DNA of 64,000 bases from Pseudoalteromonas luteoviolacea (GTDB lineage: Bacteria; Pseudomonadota; Gammaproteobacteria; Enterobacterales; Alteromonadaceae). Below the pieces are notes generated by a model. That model had not been told where the DNA came from. It did not search any database and saw nothing but the letters and a program-made list of their open reading frames with translations. Made by a program: the position numbers and the translations under genes. The DNA lies in contig NZ_MAUJ01000006.1 in assembly GCF_001696455.1 (NCBI RefSeq), positions 248,001-312,000 of the forward strand, written 5' to 3'. Below are positions 27,334 to 35,330 of the stretch, one piece after another; position 1 is the stretch's first letter, and each line of letters begins with the position of its first letter.

Positions 27334-28533
27334 ATGAACCTATCTGGCAAAAAAATAGTTGTAGGAATAAGTGGTGGTATTGCAGCCTATAAATGTGCTG
27401 AATTAGTGAGACGATTAAAAGATCAACAATGTGAAGTTAAAGTGGTAATGACTGAATCAGCCAAACACTTTATCACGCCACTCACAATGCAAGCCGTATC
27501 TGGAGAACCTGTATCTGATTCGCTCCTCGACCCCAGTGCCGAAGCCGCCATGGGCCATATAGAATTTGCCAAATGGGCAGATTTGATTCTCATAGCCCCT
27601 GCAACCAGTAATATCATTGCTAAAATGGCTACTGGTATTGCTGATGACTTACTTACTACCTTAGTGCTAGCAACGCCAGCTAAAGTCGCGATTGCCCCCG
27701 CTATGAACCAACAAATGTTTGCTCATCCTGCCACACAGCGCAATCTAGAAACGCTAGCCAGTGACGGAGTTGCGATATGGGGACCAGGACAAGGCGAACA
27801 GGCTTGCGGAGATATTGGTAAAGGCCGCATGCTTGAGCCCAATGAACTTGTTGAGCAATGTACTTCTGCACTGCTTCCAGCCGAGCAACCTTTACTAGGC
27901 AAAGTCATCACAATCACGGCAGGGCCGACGCGAGAAGCTTTAGACCCCGTCCGCTATATCACTAATCATAGCTCTGGTAAAATGGGTTATGGGCTTGCTG
28001 AAGCAGCTAAGATGCTCGGAGCAACCGTGAATTTAATCTCCGGTCCAGTAAAACTCAACCCACCAACAGACATTCATGTTAGCCATGTGAATAGTGCAAT
28101 TGAGATGCGCGACGAAGCACTCCGCTTGGCGAGTGAATCCGACGTCTTTATTGGTTGTGCCGCCGTCGCAGACTATCGCGCTGCAGATATCGCTGAACAA
28201 AAGATCAAGAAGCAGGGCGATGCGATGACAATAACGTTGGTAAAAAACCCTGACATTATTGCAGAGGTAGCGGCGCTCACTGCAAAGCGCCCTTATACTG
28301 TGGGTTTTGCAGCAGAGACGCAAAATGTTGAACAGTACGCTTTAGGTAAATTAAAAAACAAAAACCTCGATATGATTTGCGCGAATGATGTATCTCAAGC
28401 AGGGTTAGGTTTTAACTCAGATAACAATGCTTTAACTTTATTCTGGCAGGAAGAGCAGGTTTCTTTACCGACTTCCAACAAGAATGAGTTAGCGCTCACT
28501 GTCGTTAAAGCAATTGCAAGTAAACTTGATTGA
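27334..28533 (+). CDS. coaBC: Bifunctional CoaBC (phosphopantothenoylcysteine synthetase/decarboxylase)
   Basis: A 399-residue cytoplasmic enzyme of coenzyme A synthesis. The N-terminal CoaC half has GISGGIAAYK, catalytic His in GHIEFAKWAD and the PAMNQQM motif; the C-terminal CoaB half begins at about residue 185 (ITITAGPTREALDPVRYITNHSSGKMG) and has KIKK and NPDII. It condenses 4'-phosphopantothenate with cysteine using CTP, then decarboxylates. I start at ATG 27334; GTG 27319 is in frame upstream. The dut gene that often follows is not here. Confidence 0.96.
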   Translation: MNLSGKKIVVGISGGIAAYKCAELVRRLKDQQCEVKVVMTESAKHFITPLTMQAVSGEPVSDSLLDPSAEAAMGHIEFAKWADLILIAPATSNIIAKMATGIADDLLTTLVLATPAKVAIAPAMNQQMFAHPATQRNLETLASDGVAIWGPGQGEQACGDIGKGRMLEPNELVEQCTSALLPAEQPLLGKVITITAGPTREALDPVRYITNHSSGKMGYGLAEAAKMLGATVNLISGPVKLNPPTDIHVSHVNSAIEMRDEALRLASESDVFIGCAAVADYRAADIAEQKIKKQGDAMTITLVKNPDIIAEVAALTAKRPYTVGFAAETQNVEQYALGKLKNKNLDMICANDVSQAGLGFNSDNNALTLFWQEEQVSLPTSNKNELALTVVKAIASKLD

Positions 28534-28654
28534 GTTGTTGTTAAAAGGCTGGAAAGAAGCTGAATAAAACATTAACATAGGTCCTTACTCAGTATGGACC
28601 TAATAAAAATACACCATACAGACCAGAATAACGATAATTATTAAAGGAAAGTTC

Positions 28655-29242
28655 ATGCCAGCGACTAAACGCAGTAATCGCAAAGAGCAAATTCTTCAAT
28701 CTCTTGCGCAAATGCTTGAAACTAGCCCAGGTCAACGAATCACCACCGCAAAGCTAGCCGCTGAAGTCGGTGTCTCTGAAGCAGCCCTATATCGCCACTT
28801 TCCGAGCAAGGCACGCATGTTTGAAGGGCTCATTGAATTTATTGAAGACACGCTACTTTCTCGTATTAACTTAATTTTAGAGAATGAAAAAGATACCCAA
28901 AGTCGTATCTATAATATCCTCGCTCTACTGCTCACCTTCTCAGAAAAAAACCCTGGTATCACGCGCATTCTTACGGGCGATGCTTTGCAAGGTGAACAAG
29001 AGCGATTAAGAGAGCGTGTCCAAAGCCTATTTGAAAAACTTGAGACACAGTTTAAGCAGGTACTGAGAGAGAGAAAGCTCCGAGAGGGTAAAACCTTCAA
29101 CAGTGACGAAGCCGCGCTTGCCAACCTATTTTTAGCGCATGTAGAAGGCAAGATGAACCAGTTTGTACGCAGCGACTTCAAAGCAAAACCAACTTCTACC
29201 TTTGCCAGTCAATGGCAGGAACTACAAAGGATTTGGTTATAG
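28655..29242 (+). CDS. slmA: Nucleoid occlusion factor SlmA
   Basis: A 195-residue TetR-fold protein. The N-terminal helix-turn-helix (ITTAKLAAEVGVSEAALYRHFPSKARMF region) and the C-terminal FtsZ-binding part (HVEGKMNQFVRSDFKAKPT) match SlmA. It binds specific DNA sites on the chromosome and blocks FtsZ assembly over the nucleoid. AAAGGAAAG precedes ATG 28655. It lies 121 bases after coaBC and is followed by a terminator. Confidence 0.95.
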   Translation: MPATKRSNRKEQILQSLAQMLETSPGQRITTAKLAAEVGVSEAALYRHFPSKARMFEGLIEFIEDTLLSRINLILENEKDTQSRIYNILALLLTFSEKNPGITRILTGDALQGEQERLRERVQSLFEKLETQFKQVLRERKLREGKTFNSDEAALANLFLAHVEGKMNQFVRSDFKAKPTSTFASQWQELQRIWL

Positions 29243-29265
29243 AAAAGCGGTGCTATACCGCTTTT
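29243..29265 (+). terminator. Terminator of slmA
   Basis: AAAAGCGGT, loop GCTAT, ACCGCTTTT: a perfect 9-bp stem starting immediately after the slmA stop. Confidence 0.8.
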
Positions 29266-29360
29266 ATCGACTTTTCACTTCCACACAACGCAGCATGATT
29301 TTGTTTATCTATTAAAAGTGTTAAAAAGAAGCAACTTTAAAATACAAGAATAGATAAACC

Positions 29361-32114
29361 ATGAAGCTAGCCTACTCGCTCATCACGGCTGCTTTGTTTT
29401 CCGGCCATGCATTGGCCGACAAAGCGCCTTTAAAATTTGACGATGTTTTCGATTTTAAATATGCCAAATCCACACAACTTGCAGAAGACGGGAAATTTTT
29501 AGCTTTCAGTGCGAAGCCATACCGCGGTAATCCTGAAGGGCAAGTTTATGACCTTAGTAACAACACACTCATTGCCAGTGTTGAACGCGGTACTCAAGCT
29601 CAAATCAACAGGTCTTCGACTTGGGTTGCTTTTACTCAAGTCGCCTCTTTGTTGGAGTTCGAGACCGCAACTAAAAAAGAACGTAAACAGCTTAAAAAGC
29701 ACTTAGTTTTGGTCAATACAAAAAATGGCCAAAAGCAAAGCTTTAACAATGTTAAAGACTATCAATTGAGTGATGATGGACGCTGGCTTGCCTATCGAGA
29801 AGATAGCAAAAAAGAAGAAACGAAAGAGAAGGCTAAGCAAGAAACAGCTGCTATCAAAGCGGATAAAAAAGATAAACCTTTAACGTTAGTCGTGCTGGAT
29901 TTACACACCCAACAGGTACAACGCTTCGACAATGTCGTTTCATACGCGTTAAGCCCAGCAGAGTACGGCGTGTTATTTAGCCAACATGATTCAGCGACAG
30001 CTAATAATCAAGTTCAATACTTAAATTTGAATACGCAATCAGTCGACGTGCTGTTTAATGAACCGGGTGTCACAGTAAGCGCTATTGCATGGCACCCGTA
30101 CTCTAGTATCGTCGCGTTTAACTTAGGTAATTATATTAATGAAGATAAACGCCGCCGCAGTTACGAAGTCACCCTCTGGGATGCGAATACGAATAAAGTT
30201 ACTAAAGTTGAAAGCCAAAGCGGTTGGTATAGTGCCAAGTCATCAAAGTTAAAGTGGTCTGAGCAAGGTAACAGGCTGTACTTTGAGAATCGTCCACTGC
30301 TTACCGATAAAGTAGAAGCACGTAAGTATAGTGATGAAACATCATTACGTGACTTTGATACGATCCGCGAACAATCGGGCCTTAAGCTTTGGCACAATAA
30401 TGATCCAGAGATAAAACCCCGTGAGCAGCACACGTGGAAAAAGACCAACCGCGATCGCCAATATCAAGCCGTTTACCATATAGAGTCTCAAAGAGTGGTT
30501 CAGCTGGCTGACGAAACCGTACGCGATGTCACACTTAATACGGAAGCTGACTTTTTATTAGGACGTAATGATCAGCCCTATTTGAAAAAAATAATGTATG
30601 ACGGTTTCTATTCTGACTACTATGCCGTTAAGGTAAGTACCGGCGCAAAAGGCTATATTGTAAAAGACACGCCAAATCGCCCAAGCCTATCACCAACGGG
30701 ACGACACGCAGCTTATTTTTTGCATGACCAATTATGGTTAAAAGATTTACATCAACAGAAAGAGCAAGTCATTAGTAAAGCTGTACGCAATGCGATTTTT
30801 GCCGATGATAAGCACGATTACCCAGAACCGAATCCAGGTTATGGTTTTGCAGGGTGGCAGTTGGATGGCAGCACGCTGTATGCCTACAGTAAGTTTGATA
30901 TTTGGGCATTTGATGCCAAGACTGGTGAAGCAAAAAGACTGACACAAGGTAAAGAAACCAACACGCAATATCGCTTGATTAAGCTAGATAAAAAACAAGT
31001 CGGCTTTGCCAGCGACGAAACCTTATTTTTATCCGCGCATAACTTACAAAACAAGCAAACCCATATTGCCAAGCTTAACCTTGCGACAGGAGCGCTTAGC
31101 ACGGTGCTAACTGGTGAAGCACGCTTCGATTTAGTAAAAAAAGCCAAACATGCTGATAAGCTGATATTTACCAAGCAAACTTATCATCAATTTCCCGATT
31201 ATTGGCAAACCAACAGCCAGTTCAGTGCTCCTAAGCAAGTCACGAATCTCAATCCGCAAGTGACAAATTTCGCTTGGGGACAAAAACCGGAGCTTGTTAA
31301 ATACCAAGGATATAATGGCGAATCTCTGCAAGGCGTGCTCATTAAACCGGCAGATTACAAACCAGGCCAAAAACTCCCCATGGTCATCTATTTCTACCGT
31401 TATATGAGTCAGCGTATGTATGACTTCCCAAAAATGGAGTTAAACCACAGACCTAACTTCCCGATGTTTACCTCCAACGGTTACGCCATTTTCTTGCCTG
31501 ACATTCGCTTTGAGATCGGCAAACCAGGACCTTCATCAACGCAAACACTGATCAACGCAGCACAAAAGTTAATTGATTTAGGGATTGCTGATAAAGACAA
31601 AATTGGCCTTCAAGGCCACTCTTGGGCTGGCTATCAAAGTGCATTTGCAGTGACGCAAACTGATATGTTTAAAGCAGTTGTGTCTGGCGCACCAGTATCA
31701 AACATGACATCAGCATACAGTGGTATTCGATTGAAGACGGGCCTAGCCAGACAATTCCAATACGAATCAGGACAAAGCCGTATTGGTCAGCCGCTGACTG
31801 CTGCACCAGAGTTGTACATTGAAAACTCGCCGGTCTTTTTCGCAGATAAGGTAAATACACCTATCTTGCTGATGTTTGGCGATAAAGATGGTGCTGTTCC
31901 ATGGCAAGAGGGTATTCAATATTACTTAGCACTGAGACGTCATGACAAAGACGCGATTTTCTTACAGTACGAAGGTGAACCGCACCACCTGAAAAAGTTT
32001 CCTAATCAGGTCGACTTTTCGGTTCGAATGATGGAGTACTTCGACCACTACTTACGTGGCATGCCAGCTGCCGAGTGGATCACGTCGGGTAAAGCACATC
32101 GCCCTGAAGAGTAA
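29361..32114 (+). CDS. Secreted S9 family peptidase
   Basis: A 917-residue protein with a signal peptide (MKLAYSLITAALFSGHALA). Residues about 25-600 form a beta-propeller-like region that carries a Lys/Glu-rich insertion near residues 150-175. The alpha/beta hydrolase domain (about 640-900) has Ser754 in GHSWAGYQ, Asp in GDKDGAVPW and His in GEPHHLKKF. The nucleophile elbow reads G-H-S-W-A-G, unlike the G-x-S-Y-G-G of the first S9 peptidase in this window, so the two belong to different branches. It is probably a periplasmic oligopeptidase. It stands alone. Confidence 0.88.
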   Translation: MKLAYSLITAALFSGHALADKAPLKFDDVFDFKYAKSTQLAEDGKFLAFSAKPYRGNPEGQVYDLSNNTLIASVERGTQAQINRSSTWVAFTQVASLLEFETATKKERKQLKKHLVLVNTKNGQKQSFNNVKDYQLSDDGRWLAYREDSKKEETKEKAKQETAAIKADKKDKPLTLVVLDLHTQQVQRFDNVVSYALSPAEYGVLFSQHDSATANNQVQYLNLNTQSVDVLFNEPGVTVSAIAWHPYSSIVAFNLGNYINEDKRRRSYEVTLWDANTNKVTKVESQSGWYSAKSSKLKWSEQGNRLYFENRPLLTDKVEARKYSDETSLRDFDTIREQSGLKLWHNNDPEIKPREQHTWKKTNRDRQYQAVYHIESQRVVQLADETVRDVTLNTEADFLLGRNDQPYLKKIMYDGFYSDYYAVKVSTGAKGYIVKDTPNRPSLSPTGRHAAYFLHDQLWLKDLHQQKEQVISKAVRNAIFADDKHDYPEPNPGYGFAGWQLDGSTLYAYSKFDIWAFDAKTGEAKRLTQGKETNTQYRLIKLDKKQVGFASDETLFLSAHNLQNKQTHIAKLNLATGALSTVLTGEARFDLVKKAKHADKLIFTKQTYHQFPDYWQTNSQFSAPKQVTNLNPQVTNFAWGQKPELVKYQGYNGESLQGVLIKPADYKPGQKLPMVIYFYRYMSQRMYDFPKMELNHRPNFPMFTSNGYAIFLPDIRFEIGKPGPSSTQTLINAAQKLIDLGIADKDKIGLQGHSWAGYQSAFAVTQTDMFKAVVSGAPVSNMTSAYSGIRLKTGLARQFQYESGQSRIGQPLTAAPELYIENSPVFFADKVNTPILLMFGDKDGAVPWQEGIQYYLALRRHDKDAIFLQYEGEPHHLKKFPNQVDFSVRMMEYFDHYLRGMPAAEWITSGKAHRPEE

Positions 32115-32133
32115 ATATTCATTGCATACAAAG

Positions 32134-32162
32134 AAAAAGCCGCTTATAAAAGCGGCTTTTTT
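32134..32162. terminator. Bidirectional terminator between S9 peptidase and ygiQ
   Basis: AAAAAGCCGCTT, loop ATAA, AAGCGGCTTTTTT. Long perfect stem with A and T runs on the two sides. Confidence 0.88.
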
Positions 32163-32163
32163 A

Positions 32164-34377
32164 TTAGTGCTGAGTTGGTTTTTTATTATTCAGCTTGCGC
32201 TTATTTTTCCCTACCCTCGGCTTAGTATTCGCGTGATTAAACTGGCTAAAACCAGTGTGTTTGGTCAATGCCTTATTACTGCGCTTATTACCACCTTTGC
32301 TATGTCGCTCCCTGCTATTTTCCTCTGGCACTAAACATTCAGGCCCTCTTCCAATTAGATGGGCTTTACCCATCTCCTTGAGTGCCTCACGGATCATAGG
32401 CCAGCCAGCGGGGTCGTGATAGCGCAAAATGGCTTTATGCAAGCGACGCTGACGTGCCCCTTTCGGTACAGGCACTTCCTCGTGGTTATTCTTAATATTA
32501 CGCAGTGAGTTCATCTCCGTGTGGTAAATGGTTGTCGCATTAGCCATCGGCGATGGATAGAAGTTTTGCACCTGATCCAATTTAAAGTCATGGGCTTTTA
32601 ACCATAGCGCCATATTGACCATGTCTTCGTCCGTTGTACCCGGATGGGCAGAGATAAAATATGGTATTAAATACTGCTTTTTCCCTGCTTCTTTAGAGTA
32701 CTTATCAAATAGCTCTTTGAACTTGTCATAAGTGCCCATACCTGGTTTCATCATTTTAGACAATGGGCCTGTCTCGGTATGTTCTGGCGCAATTTTTAAA
32801 TACCCGCCGACATGGTGAGAAACCAACTCCTTCACGTAGCGAGGATCTTCAATCGCCAAATCATAACGAACGCCTGATGCGATTAAGATTTTCTTAACAC
32901 CTTCTACATCACGCGCTTTTCGATACAACTCAATGGTTGGCGTGTGGTCGGTATCCATATGTTTACAGATATCGGGGTAAACACATGATAAACGCCGACA
33001 AGTGCTTTCTGCTTTTTTGCTTTTGCAGCGCAATTTGTACATATTGGCAGTGGGCCCCCCTAAATCAGAGATGACTCCCGTAAAGCCCGGTACTTTGTCT
33101 CTAATTTGCTCAATCTCTTCTATGATAGACTCTTCTGAGCGGCTTTGAATGATACGCCCTTCGTGCTCTGTTATAGAGCAGAAACTACAGCCTCCAAAAC
33201 AGCCTCGCATGATATTCACCGAAGTTTTGATCATGTCATATGCTGGGATTTTGTCCTCCCCGTAAACAGGGTGTGGAATACGCTGATACGGCAAACCAAA
33301 TACATGGTCCATCTCTTCGGTTTCAAGCGGAAATGCAGGCGGGTTTACCCACACCGAACGATCGCCGTGACGTTGAAATAGCGCTCTCGCACAGCCGGGG
33401 TTGGTTTCTTGATGCAATATACGCGATGCATGTGCATACAAAGGTTTATTAACACTTACTTGCTCAAAAGCAGGCAACTTAACATAGACTTTTTCCCAAG
33501 GCTTTAAACGCGGAGGCTGCACGGTTATGGGTTTGGCTAAATCTGCTTTTAAATCTATGCCTGCTTTAGCAAATTCAGACTTGCTGCAACCCATATCATC
33601 TGCGCCATACGGATTTGGAATTGGGTCAATTTTACCAACTTTATCAATCGCCGTTGAGTCGCTTCCGCGCCACCCCTCCAGCGGCTGTTTACGAATAACC
33701 GCTGTGCCACGCACATCTTGAATTGTTTCGATAGACTCGCCATTGGCAATACGATGCGCTACTTCGACCAAAGGTCGTTCTGCATTGCCATAGATCAGGA
33801 TATCGGCTTTTGCATCAAAAATGACACTACGGCGCACTTTTTCTTGCCAGTAATCATAGTGAGCAATGCGACGTAAACTGGCTTCAATACCGCCAATAAT
33901 AACTGGTACATCTTTATAAGCCTCTCGACATCGTTGACTATAAACCACAACGGCACGGTCTGGGCGCTTACCACCGACGTTTCCGGGTGTATAGGCGTCA
34001 TCATGACGAATCCGTTTTTCTGCTGTGTAGCGGTTTATCATGGAGTCCATATTACCCGCAGTCACACCAAAAAATAAGTTAGGTTTGCCTAGCGACTCAA
34101 AAGCACTTTTATCAGACCAATCGGGCTGTGCAATAATACCTACTCGAAAACCTTGCGCTTCTAATACTCGCCCTATCACTGCCATACCAAAACTTGGATG
34201 GTCTACATAAGCATCTCCAGTGACGATGATGATATCGCAGCTATCCCAACCGAGTGCATCCATCTCAGCACGGCAGGTCGGTAAAAAAGGCGCTGGACCA
34301 TAGCATTCAGCCCAATACTTAGGGTAAGAAAAAAGCGAACGCTCTGCTTTAAGCGGTGTAGCTTTGGGTGTGTTCAT
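32164..34377 (-). CDS. ygiQ: YgiQ family radical SAM protein
   Basis: A 737-residue protein, the usual size for YgiQ (UPF0313). The N-terminal part (ERSLFSYPKYWAECYGPAPFLPTCRAEMD, VTGDAYVDHPSFG) is a family-specific domain; the radical SAM core has the CxxxCxxC cluster in MRGCFGGCSFCSI at about residue 405; a C-terminal domain ends in a basic tail. The reaction is unknown, though the family is widespread. I start at ATG 34377; the frame is open to 34464, but that extension is hydrophobic, not conserved in the family as I know it, and lacks a ribosome binding site. Confidence 0.92.
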   Translation of the reverse strand: MNTPKATPLKAERSLFSYPKYWAECYGPAPFLPTCRAEMDALGWDSCDIIIVTGDAYVDHPSFGMAVIGRVLEAQGFRVGIIAQPDWSDKSAFESLGKPNLFFGVTAGNMDSMINRYTAEKRIRHDDAYTPGNVGGKRPDRAVVVYSQRCREAYKDVPVIIGGIEASLRRIAHYDYWQEKVRRSVIFDAKADILIYGNAERPLVEVAHRIANGESIETIQDVRGTAVIRKQPLEGWRGSDSTAIDKVGKIDPIPNPYGADDMGCSKSEFAKAGIDLKADLAKPITVQPPRLKPWEKVYVKLPAFEQVSVNKPLYAHASRILHQETNPGCARALFQRHGDRSVWVNPPAFPLETEEMDHVFGLPYQRIPHPVYGEDKIPAYDMIKTSVNIMRGCFGGCSFCSITEHEGRIIQSRSEESIIEEIEQIRDKVPGFTGVISDLGGPTANMYKLRCKSKKAESTCRRLSCVYPDICKHMDTDHTPTIELYRKARDVEGVKKILIASGVRYDLAIEDPRYVKELVSHHVGGYLKIAPEHTETGPLSKMMKPGMGTYDKFKELFDKYSKEAGKKQYLIPYFISAHPGTTDEDMVNMALWLKAHDFKLDQVQNFYPSPMANATTIYHTEMNSLRNIKNNHEEVPVPKGARQRRLHKAILRYHDPAGWPMIREALKEMGKAHLIGRGPECLVPEENSRERHSKGGNKRSNKALTKHTGFSQFNHANTKPRVGKNKRKLNNKKPTQH

Positions 34378-34900
34378 AGAGTGACGGCTCTGAGTAAAAA
34401 AGATCCAGATTATATCGCAACTAGGTAAAAAATTCCCAATGAACCGTAATCTTAGAAAAAACATTTAAAAAACAGCGAAGTAATATTGCTGCCTCAACAT
34501 TTGAACGATATGAATATAAACATGCCACTCATAATTAAACTTTCAGATTGTGACTCAAACCTGTGACAACCCAAAATATAAAAGTAAATATGAGTGTATA
34601 GCTGTATGCTTGAAAACCGACACCATATCAACACGGTATTTACCTGTATTATTCAACATATAGGTTGCCACCATTCAACTTACAAAATGCTTACAAATTA
34701 TGAATTTATTAGTAATAACAAGGCTTAACCTCATAAAACCACCGCAAAACACGGCCAAAATATGTAAAAAATAATTCAAATCTTTATTGTGGTTGTTTCA
34801 TCAAGATAAAGTCGTTAAGGTAGGTATATGTGGTGAAAAATAGCTCAATAGTTTTTGCTGCGTATACAATTAACTAATAAAGAAATAGAAGGAGTTTGAT
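34378..34900. other. Intergenic region between ygiQ and a small lipoprotein gene
   Basis: About 520 AT-rich bases between divergent genes. It should hold both promoters. I see no open frame, RNA gene or repeat here that I can support. Confidence 0.5.
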
Positions 34901-35161
34901 ATGAAGTTTATACCTATATCAATTGCCATCGTTCTGCTTGCGGGATGCAATTCAACAACATCAACAGACAGTAACAACGCAGCTGTAGATAATAATGCAA
35001 CTGCGAACAATGGACTAATTTGTTCAAGAGAAGCGAGAACTGGAACACGTTTTGGTAAACGGACATGTCGTACCCAAGAACAGATTGATCGCCAAGAGGA
35101 AGAAGCTAAGCGAATGTTAGATTCTCGTGGTAATAACACTGGAGCACAGGGTGGTCTTTAA
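34901..35161 (+). CDS. Small lipoprotein, function unknown
   Basis: An 86-residue protein with a lipoprotein signal (MKFIPISIAIVLLAGC, lipid Cys at 16), a Ser/Thr/Asn/Ala-rich linker, and a basic/acidic C-terminal part: CSREARTGTRFGKRTCRTQEQID with two cysteines 17 residues apart, then a Glu-rich helix. The C-x(n)-T-G-(T/S)-x(n)-C-x-T pattern recalls small exported proteins common in proteobacteria, but I know no function. AGAAGGAG precedes the ATG. It has its own terminator. Confidence 0.8.
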   Translation: MKFIPISIAIVLLAGCNSTTSTDSNNAAVDNNATANNGLICSREARTGTRFGKRTCRTQEQIDRQEEEAKRMLDSRGNNTGAQGGL

Positions 35162-35251
35162 TTCCATCACCGCTGTAGTTGCGAAGCTAGTCAGGAATTC
35201 ACCTACAGGCTAAATCTGTACTTGTGTTCTTTTTCGTAATAGACAGACAAC

Positions 35252-35281
35252 AAAAAAGCAAACCGAAAGGTTTGCTTTTTT
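35252..35281. terminator. Bidirectional terminator
   Basis: AAAAAAGCAAACC, loop GAAA, GGTTTGCTTTTTT. It lies between the small lipoprotein gene and the convergent TonB-dependent receptor gene. Confidence 0.9.
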
Positions 35282-35330
35282 CATGGCTTTTATAAAGTAG
35301 GCCACAGAGCCTACTTTATTATTTTGACAC

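Noticed and set aside
34378..34464. N-terminal extension of YgiQ by 29 residues
   Set aside because: The extension is hydrophobic without a ribosome binding site, and the family normally begins close to the ERSLFSYPKYW segment.
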